A model generated the notes under the pieces. That model saw only the letters and a list, made by a program, of their open reading frames with translations, ran no database searches and had not been told where the DNA came from. This document shows positions 42,169-51,719 of a stretch of DNA of 64,000 nucleotides, piece by piece (position 1 is the stretch's first letter; every line of letters begins with the position of its first letter). The position numbers were made by a program, and so were the translations under genes. Origin of the DNA: Nitrospinaceae bacterium (GTDB lineage: Bacteria > Nitrospinota > Nitrospinia > Nitrospinales > Nitrospinaceae); the NCBI GenBank assembly GCA_029261395.1, contig JAJDBJ010000065.1, forward strand, positions 50,991 to 114,990, read 5' to 3'.

Positions 42169-44820
42169 TCAGGCCAAAGCCTGCTCGATGGTTTTCAAAT
42201 GCACTTGAAGTTTGGTTTGCTTTTCCGACAGGTCTTCGTGCTTCTGCCTGTCCTTTTTGATGACGTCCGGAGGCGCCCTATCTACAAAATTGGGGTTGGA
42301 AAGCTTCTTACTTAAAAATATGATCTCTTTTTCGATTTTTTTCAACTCTTTTTCTATACGCTTTTTTTCCTCCCCAAAATCCATCAAACCCTCAAGCGGA
42401 ATTATGACCTCCATGCCGGTCAAAATCGATGAGGCGGAAACCTTGGGTTTGACCACCGAGGTACCCACTTCCAGGCTCTCCAGCCGTGCCAGGTCGGTTA
42501 TATAGTCGGTTGAATTATTGAGAATTAAGGTCATAGCCGCGTCCCCCGTCTTAATCCGGAGCGGAATTTTGAGGCTGGGTTTCAGGTTCATCTCGCCGCG
42601 AATATTGCGTGCCGCGCTAATGGCTTTCATGACCAACTGTAAATGTGTTTCTGCTTCGTCATTCTCTTTAGCGGGATCAAATTCCGGGTACGGTGCAACC
42701 ATAATGCTGTCCCCATCCTTCGGTAATTTCTGCCAGATCTCCTCGGTGATGAACGGCATGAACGGATGCAGTAATTTCAATGTCGCTTCCAATACATGAA
42801 CCAGGACATTCTGAGTCGCATATTTTTCGTCTGCGTTCTCCGAATTGAGGCGCGATTTCGAAAGTTCGATATACCAGTCGCAAAACTCATTCCAGATAAA
42901 TTTATAGAGCGTTGTCGCGGCGTCGTTGAACTGGAACGCTCCCAAACAATGCTGTACGTCCTGCGCAGTGAAGTTGAGGCGGCTGAGGATCCAACGATCT
43001 GCCAGGCTCTGATGTTTGTTCGTCTCCAGTGTGCAGGTGCCCTTGTAATCTTCCAGATTCATAAAGGCGAACCGCGACGCGTTCCACAGCTTGTTGCAGA
43101 AGTTGCGGTAGCCGTCGATGCGTTCCTCGTCCAGTTTGATGTCGCGTCCCTGCGCGGCAAACGCCGCCAGTGTGAAGCGGAGCGCATCCGTTCCGTATTG
43201 ATCCATCATCACCAGCGGGTCGATGACGTTGCCCTTGGTCTTGCTCATCTTCTGGCCTTCGGCGTCGCGGATCAGCGCGTGGATATAAACGTGGTGGAAC
43301 GGGATGTCGTCCATGAACTTCAGGCCCATCATGATCATGCGTGCCACCCAAAAGAACAGGATGTCGAACCCGGTACACAACACGGAAGTGGGATAGAATT
43401 TTTTCAGGGACTCAGTATTGTCCGGCCAGCCGAGAGTGGAAAATGGCCACAGGGCGGAGCTGAACCAGGTATCCAGTACATCGGTTTCCTGCACGAGGTC
43501 GGGCCCGCCGCAATGTGTGCAGGCCGACGGAGTTTCGCGCGCTACGGTGAACTCGTTGCACTTGCCGCAGGTCCAGGCCGGTATCTGGTGACCCCACCAG
43601 ATTTGCCGGGAGATGCACCAGTCGCGGATGTTCTCCATCCATTCAAAATACGTGTTCTCCCAAAATTTTGGAACAATTTTGATGGTCCCGTTACGCACCG
43701 CTTCGATAGCCGGTTTCGCCAGCGGTTTTGCTTTCACGAACCATTGCTTGGACAGGTACGGCTCGACCACCGTCTTACACCGGTAGCAATGCCCGACCTT
43801 GTGGACGTGATCCTCAATCTTGACCAGCAAATCCTGTGCTTTCAAATCTTCGATGATGGCTTTCCGTGCCGCGAACCGATCCAGCCCTTTATAAGGTCCG
43901 GTCTTATCGTTCATGCTTGCATCCGGGTCCATGATGTTGATCGATTCCAGCTTGTGCCGCCGCCCGATTTCGAAATCGTTGGGATCGTGCGCCGGGGTTA
44001 CTTTCAACGCGCCGGTACCGAACTCGGTATCAACGTAACTGTCTTCGATCACCGGCAGTTCCCGTTTCAGCAGAGGCAGGATGACGATCTTTCCGCCCTG
44101 ACCCTTGTGTCGCGGGTCTTCCGGGTTGATGGCCACTGCGGTATCGCCCAGCATGGTTTCAGGGCGTGTGGTGGCGACGATCAACGCGCCGCTTCCGTCC
44201 TTCAAAGGATATTTGATATGGTACAGATGCCCCGGTTTTTCCTGGTGCTCGACTTCGAGATCGGACAGCGCGGTGTGACAGCGCGGACACCAGTTGATGA
44301 TGTAGTCGCCCTTGTAGATCAATCCCTCGTCATACAGAGAAACGAATACCTCACGCACCGCGCGTGATAACCCTTCATCCATCGTGAACCGGTTGCGCTC
44401 CCAGTCAAGCGAACAGCCCAGTTGAACCAGTTGATGAGTGATGTTGTCGCCGGATTCCTTTTTCCATTGCCAGACGCGTTCGACAAATTTTTCGCGTCCG
44501 ATATCCTGGCGGCTTAGACCTTCGGCTTTCAGCTGGCGTTCGACGACGTTTTGCGTGGCGATGCCGGCATGGTCCGTTCCCGGTTGCCACAGGGTGTTGA
44601 TGCCGCGCATCCTCTGCCAACGCGCCATGATGTCCTGCAGGGTATTGTTGAACGCGTGGCCCATATGCAGGGAGCCGGTGATGTTGGGCGGCGGGATGGC
44701 CATGGAGAAGGTTTCGCCGTCGCGCGTTTCATCGGCATGCGCCAGACGAAGTTTGTCCCAATGCTCGAGCCATCGCTTTTCGACATCATGGGGTTGATAC
44801 TGTTTGTCTAACTGGATCAT
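42169..44820 (-). CDS. valS: Valyl-tRNA synthetase
   Basis: 883 residues, full length. The class I motifs are PPPNITGSLHMGHAF near residue 45 (HIGH variant HMGH) and KMSKTKGNVIDP near 530. The editing (CP1) domain with TTRPETMLGDTAVAI and the zinc-like cysteines HCYRCKTV and CGKC...CTHCGG are visible. A long C-terminal coiled coil (about 815-880) binds tRNA, as in other ValRS. It charges tRNA-Val. No clear ribosome site precedes the ATG. The gene is 59 bases upstream of pepF on the same strand. Confidence 0.96.
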   Translation of the reverse strand: MIQLDKQYQPHDVEKRWLEHWDKLRLAHADETRDGETFSMAIPPPNITGSLHMGHAFNNTLQDIMARWQRMRGINTLWQPGTDHAGIATQNVVERQLKAEGLSRQDIGREKFVERVWQWKKESGDNITHQLVQLGCSLDWERNRFTMDEGLSRAVREVFVSLYDEGLIYKGDYIINWCPRCHTALSDLEVEHQEKPGHLYHIKYPLKDGSGALIVATTRPETMLGDTAVAINPEDPRHKGQGGKIVILPLLKRELPVIEDSYVDTEFGTGALKVTPAHDPNDFEIGRRHKLESINIMDPDASMNDKTGPYKGLDRFAARKAIIEDLKAQDLLVKIEDHVHKVGHCYRCKTVVEPYLSKQWFVKAKPLAKPAIEAVRNGTIKIVPKFWENTYFEWMENIRDWCISRQIWWGHQIPAWTCGKCNEFTVARETPSACTHCGGPDLVQETDVLDTWFSSALWPFSTLGWPDNTESLKKFYPTSVLCTGFDILFFWVARMIMMGLKFMDDIPFHHVYIHALIRDAEGQKMSKTKGNVIDPLVMMDQYGTDALRFTLAAFAAQGRDIKLDEERIDGYRNFCNKLWNASRFAFMNLEDYKGTCTLETNKHQSLADRWILSRLNFTAQDVQHCLGAFQFNDAATTLYKFIWNEFCDWYIELSKSRLNSENADEKYATQNVLVHVLEATLKLLHPFMPFITEEIWQKLPKDGDSIMVAPYPEFDPAKENDEAETHLQLVMKAISAARNIRGEMNLKPSLKIPLRIKTGDAAMTLILNNSTDYITDLARLESLEVGTSVVKPKVSASSILTGMEVIIPLEGLMDFGEEKKRIEKELKKIEKEIIFLSKKLSNPNFVDRAPPDVIKKDRQKHEDLSEKQTKLQVHLKTIEQALA

Positions 44821-44969
44821 AAGTTGTCTTCTGTTAGTGGTGCTTCAATAAAAATCCCACCGAGCCTCAAGGCATTATTCGGGGTATTCAAAGTGAATAT
44901 CGGAGGGGGCGGTGCATTTGCGGGAAAGGAGGGATGGTATCACAAAATCAGGGGAGCGGGAATCCTGTT

Positions 44970-46118
44970 TCAGTCCTCTTTCGTTTTTTTAATGTTCTCG
45001 ATTTCTTCCCGGATGACCTGCCGGATAATATTTGGAGCGACCTCTCCCAGTAGCTCTCGCACGGTTTTTTCGAGTGCGGCATGGGAACTCCCATGTCTAG
45101 CGTCTTCTGGGATCTGATCCATCACTTGATCCACGTATTCTTTAAGAATCTTGGTGCCCAGCGAGTGATCAGCGGAGTTTCTGGAGGGCTGAAGCGTTTC
45201 ATCAGTCATTGGCTCCAGAGTGGGAATGATTTCGAACTCCTCTCCACTCTGCTGGTGGGTCATAAAAGAAAGCGTCTCTTCGATCAGGTTCGGTTTGGAG
45301 CCGGAATTCCGTTTCGGGGCGTCTTCCGGCCCGGATTTGCGGGGGGAGAGGACCGATTGAAACGCCGAGTTTAAATCATCCATATTTACCTTAACGGGAC
45401 GAGTTTCCGCATGAAAAGCTTCTTCTGGGAGATCCAAAAGGATCTCTGGCGACATTTTATTTTTCTTGGGGGCCTCCTGAAGAGGTTCCTTATCTTCTCC
45501 GGTGCTCTCTGCCGTCGGAGGCTTTTCTTCCTGGGATTCCTCAGCGTTTGCGAGGGGACCCGTTTCTAAATCAATTTCATTGATAGAGGTTTTGGTCTCT
45601 TCATCTTCAGGGAACAATTTCTTTATCGAGTCTGCTGTAGGTTCTTTGGATTGGTTGATGATATCCTCGAACTCATTTTGGACCACCTCATTGTTCTCTG
45701 GTACCTGAGGGGATTCGGCTTTTTTTGTAGACACTTCTTTTTCCGGCTCAGGTATTTTGAGTTGCGATTGGACCTTTTTGAGAATTTCTTCGGTTTTAAA
45801 GGGTTTGGAAATAAAATCATCCGCCCGTGAAATTTCCAGCTCCGCTTTATCAATATCCTCAAAATCGCTGGTGAGCAGAATCACCCGGACGCTCCCGAAG
45901 GATGATGAGTTTTTGATCTGCTGACACAGCTCATACCCGTCTACCCCCGGCAAATGAATATCTGCGAGAACAATGTCGGGTTGAAATTCCTCCATATACT
46001 CCAATGCGTGTTCGCCCCGACTGACGCCTTCCACGGTAATGCCCTCATTTTCAAACGCCATGGCCACTATTTTGTGGATGGTGGGGCTTTCATCGGCTAC
46101 CAGAATCTTTGCACTCAT
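44970..46118 (-). CDS. Response regulator with long acidic tail
   Basis: 382 residues from the ATG at 46118, which has AAGGA nine bases upstream. Residues 1-122 are a receiver domain: acidic pocket VADES, phospho-acceptor Asp53 in IVLADIHLPGVDGYE, TSD near 85 and Lys in FISKPFK near 106. About 220 residues of acidic, Glu/Pro/Ser-rich, disordered linker follow. The last 35 residues form an amphipathic helix (VRELLGEVAPNIIRQVIREEI) that resembles the C-terminal helices of PopZ/DUF2497-type polar organisers. No DNA-binding or enzymatic output domain is seen, so output is probably by protein interaction or localisation. No histidine kinase gene is nearby. Confidence 0.8.
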   Translation of the reverse strand: MSAKILVADESPTIHKIVAMAFENEGITVEGVSRGEHALEYMEEFQPDIVLADIHLPGVDGYELCQQIKNSSSFGSVRVILLTSDFEDIDKAELEISRADDFISKPFKTEEILKKVQSQLKIPEPEKEVSTKKAESPQVPENNEVVQNEFEDIINQSKEPTADSIKKLFPEDEETKTSINEIDLETGPLANAEESQEEKPPTAESTGEDKEPLQEAPKKNKMSPEILLDLPEEAFHAETRPVKVNMDDLNSAFQSVLSPRKSGPEDAPKRNSGSKPNLIEETLSFMTHQQSGEEFEIIPTLEPMTDETLQPSRNSADHSLGTKILKEYVDQVMDQIPEDARHGSSHAALEKTVRELLGEVAPNIIRQVIREEIENIKKTKED

Positions 46119-46303
46119 GGAAAATAGTCCTTCGTCTGGGACGGCTATTGAAACCCTTTGAGAATAGTCGGGTTGCAACTAAAAATGGGCAGGAAGTCTG
46201 CTAACTACTTAAAAAGTATAACACAAGGCGTCTTCGGCGGGCAATGCAGGGGACTCTCAAAAGTCTCTGGTTTTTTGCCTCACTGGCTGATCGGGGTGGT
46301 AAC

Positions 46304-48220
46304 ATGAGTAGAATGGAACTTTGTACGATGTCGATCATACGCAAGCAGAATCTCCCTGTTGGAAGTGACGCTGAGAGCTCACGTTGGAGCCATTGGGCTC
46401 GACACGCAGTAACTGTTCTGGTGGTTTTGACTCTCCTCTGGCCACAGGGGGTGCAGGCGGAATACCCGCAATGGGATCTGGCGGCCGACGTCAAGTCACG
46501 CTTCAGTACCGGCTGTTCCTCGGTCCAGGAATTGATGACCCAGGCGGAAGCGAACGGACTGGACGGTCTCCTGTTCGGTGACCACGACCGCAAGTCCATT
46601 CAATACGGGCTCCCGTATGTGGAGCGAATCCTCCGGATGAAAATGGGCAGTCCTGCCTTACTGGACAACGGCGCGGCCACCTACCTGAGCGAGATCAACC
46701 ATAACGACCAAACCGATGACACTCTGGTCATGGTGCCGGGCGTGGAAAGCTCACCGTTTTACTATTGGACCGGCAACCCGCTGGACATGAACCTCGTCGC
46801 TCACAACTGGGACAAGCACTTGTTGGTGATCGGCCTCCCCAACTCCCGGGATTATGAAGAACTGCCCATACTGAACAGCGGTTTCACCACTCGTTACCTG
46901 GAAGACGGCTATCTCCTTTTCCTGATATTTTGTGTCGGTGCGATGATCGGCCTCTATGGTTTTATGGGGAAACGCTGGCGCGGTACCTCCTTTCTATTCG
47001 CCCTGGTCATGGGTTTGATGGCGGCCAACACACACCCTTTTAAAAGTTCCCCTTTCGATCAGTATCACGGCGACCAGGGAGTCCAGCCGTATCAGGATTT
47101 GATTGATTACGCAGACTCCAAAGGGGCGCTGGTATTTTGGAATCACTTGGAAACGTCGGTGGTTGGCGGATTCCAGGGCGATCTGGTGCAGGTGAAAACC
47201 CGGACGGACAGCCATCCCGAGGACCTGTTGCTGACGCGCCGTTATACAGGATTCCAGGCAATGGGAACTTCTCCGATCTCCGCCGTTGAGCCGGGTGAGG
47301 AATGGGATCAGGTGCTCATGCAGTATCTCGGTGGCAAGCGGGACCGCCCGGTGTGGGGTTACGGTCCCAACGATTTTCGCTGTGGAGGGAAGAGGGGGGA
47401 TCTGCTGGGCGGAGTGCGGACCGTGGTGCTGGCGAAGCAGAAAAGCCGACTGGCCATAGTAGAAGCGCTCGGCGCGGGACGTATGTACGCGGTGAGACAA
47501 GGGGAAAGTCAGAGCCGTCTGTCGCTGGATACGTTCGAGTTGATAGACTCCGCAACTGGGAACCGGGCGGTGATGGGAGAAGAAATTAAGGCCGCGAACT
47601 CACCGGATTTAAGGCTCAAAATAAGCATGACAGGCGGTGAATCCAATGCCCCCGCGCAAATCCGCCTCATCCGCAATGGTCAGGTGGTGAAGCGGGGTGT
47701 GCTCAGCCTGCCGTATGAGGGGGTGTGGCAGGATGCCGCCCCTTCACCGCGGGGATATTACCGGCTGTTGGTGGAAGTGGACGCTCAACACCAACTGGTT
47801 TCCAATCCCATCTTTTTCAATTCCGGACGCAGCACGAACACAGAAGTGGCGACGCTAAAGGCGGAATCCTTATCTGCGCCTGATCCCGATCTTTTGCCGG
47901 TGGCTCCTTCGGTAGCGGAAACACCCGCGCCGCTTCCCGCCCCGGCCGAACCGGCGCCTGCTCCAAAAACCGAACCTCCCGTGGTGGTTCCGACCACGGT
48001 GACCCCGACAGAAAAATATGTGGAAGTGACGGGCCGCGGTGTTCGACTCCGCAAAGGACCCAGCACCCAGTTTCCGGTGGTGGGCAAGGCCGCCTTTGGA
48101 GAGCGACTGCTCTTCGTCCGCCGCACGGATGTGATGCTCAGCGGCAAAGCCTGGATTGTGATTCAAAAAGAGGGAGAGCTCGCTTACGTGTGGGAAGGGC
48201 TCGTCAAAGAAACGGATTAA
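46304..48220 (+). CDS. Membrane protein with PHP-like domain and C-terminal SH3
   Basis: 638 residues from the ATG at 46304 (GGTGGT box); other in-frame ATGs are close. A hydrophobic segment at about 32-50 may be a signal or anchor. Next comes a PHP-like part: CSSVQELMTQAEANGLDGLLFGDHDR near 70-95 matches the PHP helix and DHD motif, but the first HxH motif is missing. Two membrane helices follow (about 205-250) and interrupt the domain; NTHPFKSSPFDQYHGDQG and VFWNHLE then fit the later PHP metal sites. After a beta-rich part and a Pro/Ala-rich linker, the last 65 residues form a bacterial SH3 domain (VRLRKGPSTQFPVVG). It may bind murein. Substrate unknown. Confidence 0.65.
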   Translation: MSRMELCTMSIIRKQNLPVGSDAESSRWSHWARHAVTVLVVLTLLWPQGVQAEYPQWDLAADVKSRFSTGCSSVQELMTQAEANGLDGLLFGDHDRKSIQYGLPYVERILRMKMGSPALLDNGAATYLSEINHNDQTDDTLVMVPGVESSPFYYWTGNPLDMNLVAHNWDKHLLVIGLPNSRDYEELPILNSGFTTRYLEDGYLLFLIFCVGAMIGLYGFMGKRWRGTSFLFALVMGLMAANTHPFKSSPFDQYHGDQGVQPYQDLIDYADSKGALVFWNHLETSVVGGFQGDLVQVKTRTDSHPEDLLLTRRYTGFQAMGTSPISAVEPGEEWDQVLMQYLGGKRDRPVWGYGPNDFRCGGKRGDLLGGVRTVVLAKQKSRLAIVEALGAGRMYAVRQGESQSRLSLDTFELIDSATGNRAVMGEEIKAANSPDLRLKISMTGGESNAPAQIRLIRNGQVVKRGVLSLPYEGVWQDAAPSPRGYYRLLVEVDAQHQLVSNPIFFNSGRSTNTEVATLKAESLSAPDPDLLPVAPSVAETPAPLPAPAEPAPAPKTEPPVVVPTTVTPTEKYVEVTGRGVRLRKGPSTQFPVVGKAAFGERLLFVRRTDVMLSGKAWIVIQKEGELAYVWEGLVKETD

Positions 48221-48765
48221 CGGAACTGATTGACCCACGTGCCCTTGTTCAGCGTGTAGAGAAACAGGGTTTTGTCAGCGTTAACTTTATCCGGCGTCAT
48301 GTTGCGGATGCAGAACCGGTAGCACAGAATTTTTGCATTGGGTTTCAATTGTTCGAGGATTTTCGGGAACAATTTGTCGAGGGCTTGGTGCGTGAGGTAG
48401 ATGAACAGGATGTCGGCCTCGCGGTAGTCATACTCGAAGAGGTTGGCGCGCACGATCTTGACCTTGTCCTGCACTCCGGCAAAGCGCACCCTCAAGTTTG
48501 CCAGCCATACTTTGAGCGGATCGATCTCAATCCCCGTGCCCAGCAGACCGTAATCCCTTGCGGCGGCGATCAACACCCGCCCGTCGCCTGACCCCAGATC
48601 AACCACACGCTCTCCCGGTTTCGTGCCGCAGAAATCGAGGGCGCGTTTCAAGTCCTTACGGGAGATCGGATGCCATGGCGCTCCGAACAGTGCCGGGCCG
48701 ATCACCATCACCGCCACCAGCAATGCGGCTCCGATGGCCACAATGGAAATCAAAACGGCGGTCAT
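48217..48765 (-). CDS. Membrane-anchored class I SAM-dependent methyltransferase
   Basis: 182 residues. One N-terminal membrane helix (about 3-28) precedes a compact Rossmann-fold methyltransferase: motif I VVDLGSGDGRVLIAAA near residue 57, GIEIDPLKVWLANLR near 79, and FIYLTHQALDKLFPKILEQLKPNAKILCY near 124. This resembles the mitochondrial/bacterial FAM173-like lysine methyltransferase group, which also has an N-terminal anchor. The target is unknown. Its stop overlaps the convergent PHP-SH3 gene by four bases (TTAA) and its start is three bases after the ABC-F stop. Confidence 0.8.
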   Translation of the reverse strand: MTAVLISIVAIGAALLVAVMVIGPALFGAPWHPISRKDLKRALDFCGTKPGERVVDLGSGDGRVLIAAARDYGLLGTGIEIDPLKVWLANLRVRFAGVQDKVKIVRANLFEYDYREADILFIYLTHQALDKLFPKILEQLKPNAKILCYRFCIRNMTPDKVNADKTLFLYTLNKGTWVNQFR

Positions 48766-48768
48766 AAG

Positions 48769-50724
48769 TTAAAGGGCCGGGGTATTTTGAAATCCCTCGA
48801 TTTGCCCGGACAGGAGATCCCATTCCTTGGTGAGTTTGCCTTCTTTCCACGACAGGTCTTTTTGCTGATCCAGAATTTTCGCCAGCTCTGCCTTTTTGTC
48901 ATCCTGATATAATCCAGAATCGGCGAGTGTGTTTTCGACTGCCTGTTTTTCCTGAGTAATGATTTCCAGTTTCTTTTCTATTTCCTTCAGCTTTTCTTGA
49001 AGGGGCTTGAGTTTGCGGTAGCGTTTGTTGCGTGCTTCAGCTTCTTCCCGTTTGCGTTTCTTATCTTTTTTTGAGGAACTTATTTTTGCCGGAGGAGCGG
49101 ATTCCTGTTCCTGGGTGGCCTGGGCGGCTTCTTCGCGCTCTTTTGCCCATATATAATCGCTGTAACTGCCGATGTATTCTTTAACCGAGCCGTCGGCCAC
49201 TTCCCATACGCGGTCGATGATGCCGTCCAGAAAATACCGGTCATGCGAGATGGTGACCAATGTGCCTTCGTAATCGGTCAGCGCCGCCGCCAGCATTTCG
49301 CAGGACCGCATGTCGAGATGGTTGGTCGGCTCGTCCAGTAGCAGGAAAGGCGCGGGGGAGGCCAGCATGCGCGCCAGCGACAGGCGCGACCGTTCGCCGC
49401 CGGACAGCACCGAAACTTTTTTCTGTACGTCGTCGCCGGAAAACAGAAATGCGCCGAGGATGCTCTGCTTTTGGGTGCGCAACAGATGTCCGGCCACTTC
49501 CTCCAACGATTTCAGAACGGTATCTTTGCTGTCCAGAGTTTCGGCTTGGTGTTGTGCGAAATAGGCGCGGGTGACATTCGTGCCCAGCACGATATCGCCT
49601 TTTTCATAATCAAGCACCCCTGCCAGTAATTTCAGCAGGGTGGATTTACCAGCGCCGTTTTTCCCGACCAACGCGATCTTGAAGCCGCGTTCCACCAGAA
49701 TGGAAAAATCCTTGTAGACCGTCACGTCCCCGTAACTTTTGCATATGTTCTTGACCTCGGCCACCAGGCGACCGGTGCGCCTCGGTTGCGGGAAACGGAA
49801 CTGAATGGCCTTCGACTTCTGGAAGGTTTCGACTTTTTCCATTTTCTCCAGCATCTTCATTTTACTTTTGACCTGGGTGGCTTTCGAAGCTTTAGCGCGA
49901 AAACGTTCGATGAATTTCTCGACCTGATCGACGCGCCGGGTCTGATTGGCGGCATCAGCTTCCAGTTGAGCGATGCGCTCCGCCTTTAATCTTTCGTAGG
50001 TGTCGTAATTGCCCGTGTAAACACCCAACTTGCCGCGGTCGAGTTCAATGACGCGGTTCACCAGCGCGTTCAGAAACCGCCGGTCATGGGAGATCAGTAA
50101 AATGCTTCCGTCGTAATTTTTAAGAAACGATTCCAGCCAGATGACCGATGCCAGGTCGAGGTGATTGGTCGGCTCATCCAGCAGGAGCACGTCCGGGTTC
50201 TGCAGTAACAACCGCGCCAGTTCCGCCCGCATGCGCCAACCGCCGGAAAGCTTGTCGAGCGGTTCATTCAATTGGTCTATTTTGAAGGACAGTCCGAGAA
50301 GAATGGTTTCGGCGCGGGATTCCCGTTCGTAACCGCCCAGCCGCTCGAACTCGTGTTGCAGACGACCGTAGCGTTTGCTCCATTCCTCCGGCGCGCGCTT
50401 ATGATAGTCCGAATCATTTTCCAATAGACTCATTTCTTTTTGGACTTCACTGAAGTGAGGGTCTCCGTGGACCACGCGGTCCAGCACCGTACCCTTGGCC
50501 AATTGGAGTTCCTGCGCCAGCATGGCGGCGCGGGCGCCCTTGCGCAAAACGATCTTGCCGCCGTCCAGTTCTTCATGGTTCACAATGGCGCGGAAGAGCG
50601 TGGTTTTGCCCATCCCGTTTTCGCCGATCAGGCCGATGCGGTCCTTCGGCCTCAAATGAAACGTGATGTCATCGAACAGCACCTTGGCGCCGAATTGTTT
50701 TTTGATATTTTGTAGATAAATCAT
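48769..50724 (-). CDS. ABC-F family ATPase
   Basis: 651 residues with two ABC domains and no membrane helices. First domain: Walker A IGENGMGKTTLF near residue 37, signature LSGGWRMRAELARLL near 160, DEPTNHLD. Second: GKNGAGKSTLLKLLAG near 348, LSGGERSRLSLARML and DEPTNHLD near 450. The linker between them (about 235-310) is a charged coiled coil, and the C-terminal 130 residues form another coiled coil, as in Uup/YdiF. ABC-F proteins act on the ribosome or, for Uup, in DNA-related processes. It follows the permease genes by 16 bases. Confidence 0.9.
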   Translation of the reverse strand: MIYLQNIKKQFGAKVLFDDITFHLRPKDRIGLIGENGMGKTTLFRAIVNHEELDGGKIVLRKGARAAMLAQELQLAKGTVLDRVVHGDPHFSEVQKEMSLLENDSDYHKRAPEEWSKRYGRLQHEFERLGGYERESRAETILLGLSFKIDQLNEPLDKLSGGWRMRAELARLLLQNPDVLLLDEPTNHLDLASVIWLESFLKNYDGSILLISHDRRFLNALVNRVIELDRGKLGVYTGNYDTYERLKAERIAQLEADAANQTRRVDQVEKFIERFRAKASKATQVKSKMKMLEKMEKVETFQKSKAIQFRFPQPRRTGRLVAEVKNICKSYGDVTVYKDFSILVERGFKIALVGKNGAGKSTLLKLLAGVLDYEKGDIVLGTNVTRAYFAQHQAETLDSKDTVLKSLEEVAGHLLRTQKQSILGAFLFSGDDVQKKVSVLSGGERSRLSLARMLASPAPFLLLDEPTNHLDMRSCEMLAAALTDYEGTLVTISHDRYFLDGIIDRVWEVADGSVKEYIGSYSDYIWAKEREEAAQATQEQESAPPAKISSSKKDKKRKREEAEARNKRYRKLKPLQEKLKEIEKKLEIITQEKQAVENTLADSGLYQDDKKAELAKILDQQKDLSWKEGKLTKEWDLLSGQIEGFQNTPAL

Positions 50725-50740
50725 GGAATGGTAAAACCGA

Positions 50741-51709
50741 TCACCGCTGTTGGCGGAGTTTGGGGTTATAGGCTTCGCGTAATCCTTCGCCGCACAGGTT
50801 GAACGCCAGCACCACGAACAGGATGGTGAATCCCGGTGTGAACGTCAGCCACGGTGCGTCGAAGATGTATCCTTTGCCGTCGGACAGAATATTGCCCCAG
50901 GTCGCGTCCGGCGGTTGCACGCCGAAGCCGAGAAAACTGAGCGCCGACTCGGTCAGGATCGCCGTTGCCACGCCAATGGTGGCGGACACCAGCACCGGTG
51001 CGATGGCGTTGGGTACGATGTGTTGAAAGATGATGCGCATTTCCGGGATGGCCTGACTGCGGGCGGCCATCACGTAATCCTGTTCGCGCAGGGACAAAAA
51101 CTCGGCGCGCACCAGACGGGCAGTGCCCATCCAGCTGGTGAGGCCGATGACAATCATAATATTATAGATACTGGGTGGTAGCAACGCGACCACCGTCAAA
51201 ATCAAGAAGAAAGTCGGAAAGCATAGCATGATATCGACAAACCGCATAATCAGGGTGTCGACGGTAAGCCAACCCAGCCGGATGCGCCCGTAAAATCCGG
51301 CCAGCCCACCCAGAAAAATGCCAACGAAAATCGAAATGCCCACGGCCACAAAACCGATGGTGAGGGATACCGGGGTGCCTTCCAGCATACGCGAAAACAC
51401 ATCGCGTCCCAACTCGTCGGTGCCCAGCAGGTAAATGGCGAAGGGGGGCGCATCTGCCTGTTTGACGAGATCGCTTTTAAATGGCGTCAGGGGCGGTAGA
51501 AATTTTTCCGACAGCCGCACCGTCGCTGGATTGAACGGTGGACTGTAAAGGGTCAGCAGTTTTCCTGCGATAGACAGAATCAATAGGAAAATCAAAAACC
51601 ACAGACTGAACACCGCGCCCCGGTTCTTACGAAACAGGTTCCACTTTTCGCGAAATGGAGTGATCTGCTGGTCCGTCAATGTGCCGCCACTGTGTTCTGC
51701 CAGGTCCAT
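50741..51709 (-). CDS. ABC transporter permease, OppC/DppC type
   Basis: 322 residues. The N-terminal helix after a cytoplasmic segment (REKWNLFRKNRGAVFSLWFLIFL) and a periplasmic part with PPFAIYLLGTDELGRDVFSR are typical of OppC. The EAA loop is EFLSLREQDYVMAARSQAIPEMRIIFQHIVPN near residue 200, and GFGVQPPDATWGNILSDG follows. It forms the membrane channel of a peptide/nickel-type importer together with the OppB-type protein ten bases upstream. No solute-binding protein or ATPase (OppD/F) gene is present nearby, so these must be encoded elsewhere. Confidence 0.92.
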   Translation of the reverse strand: MDLAEHSGGTLTDQQITPFREKWNLFRKNRGAVFSLWFLIFLLILSIAGKLLTLYSPPFNPATVRLSEKFLPPLTPFKSDLVKQADAPPFAIYLLGTDELGRDVFSRMLEGTPVSLTIGFVAVGISIFVGIFLGGLAGFYGRIRLGWLTVDTLIMRFVDIMLCFPTFFLILTVVALLPPSIYNIMIVIGLTSWMGTARLVRAEFLSLREQDYVMAARSQAIPEMRIIFQHIVPNAIAPVLVSATIGVATAILTESALSFLGFGVQPPDATWGNILSDGKGYIFDAPWLTFTPGFTILFVVLAFNLCGEGLREAYNPKLRQQR

Positions 51710-51719
51710 AGGGTTCTCT

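Noticed and set aside
42796..44367. Long plus-strand reading frame (523 codons) opposite valS
   Set aside because: It is the mirror of a conserved synthetase gene, has no recognisable motifs and is rich in His, Arg and Gln, as antisense frames of GC-rich genes are.
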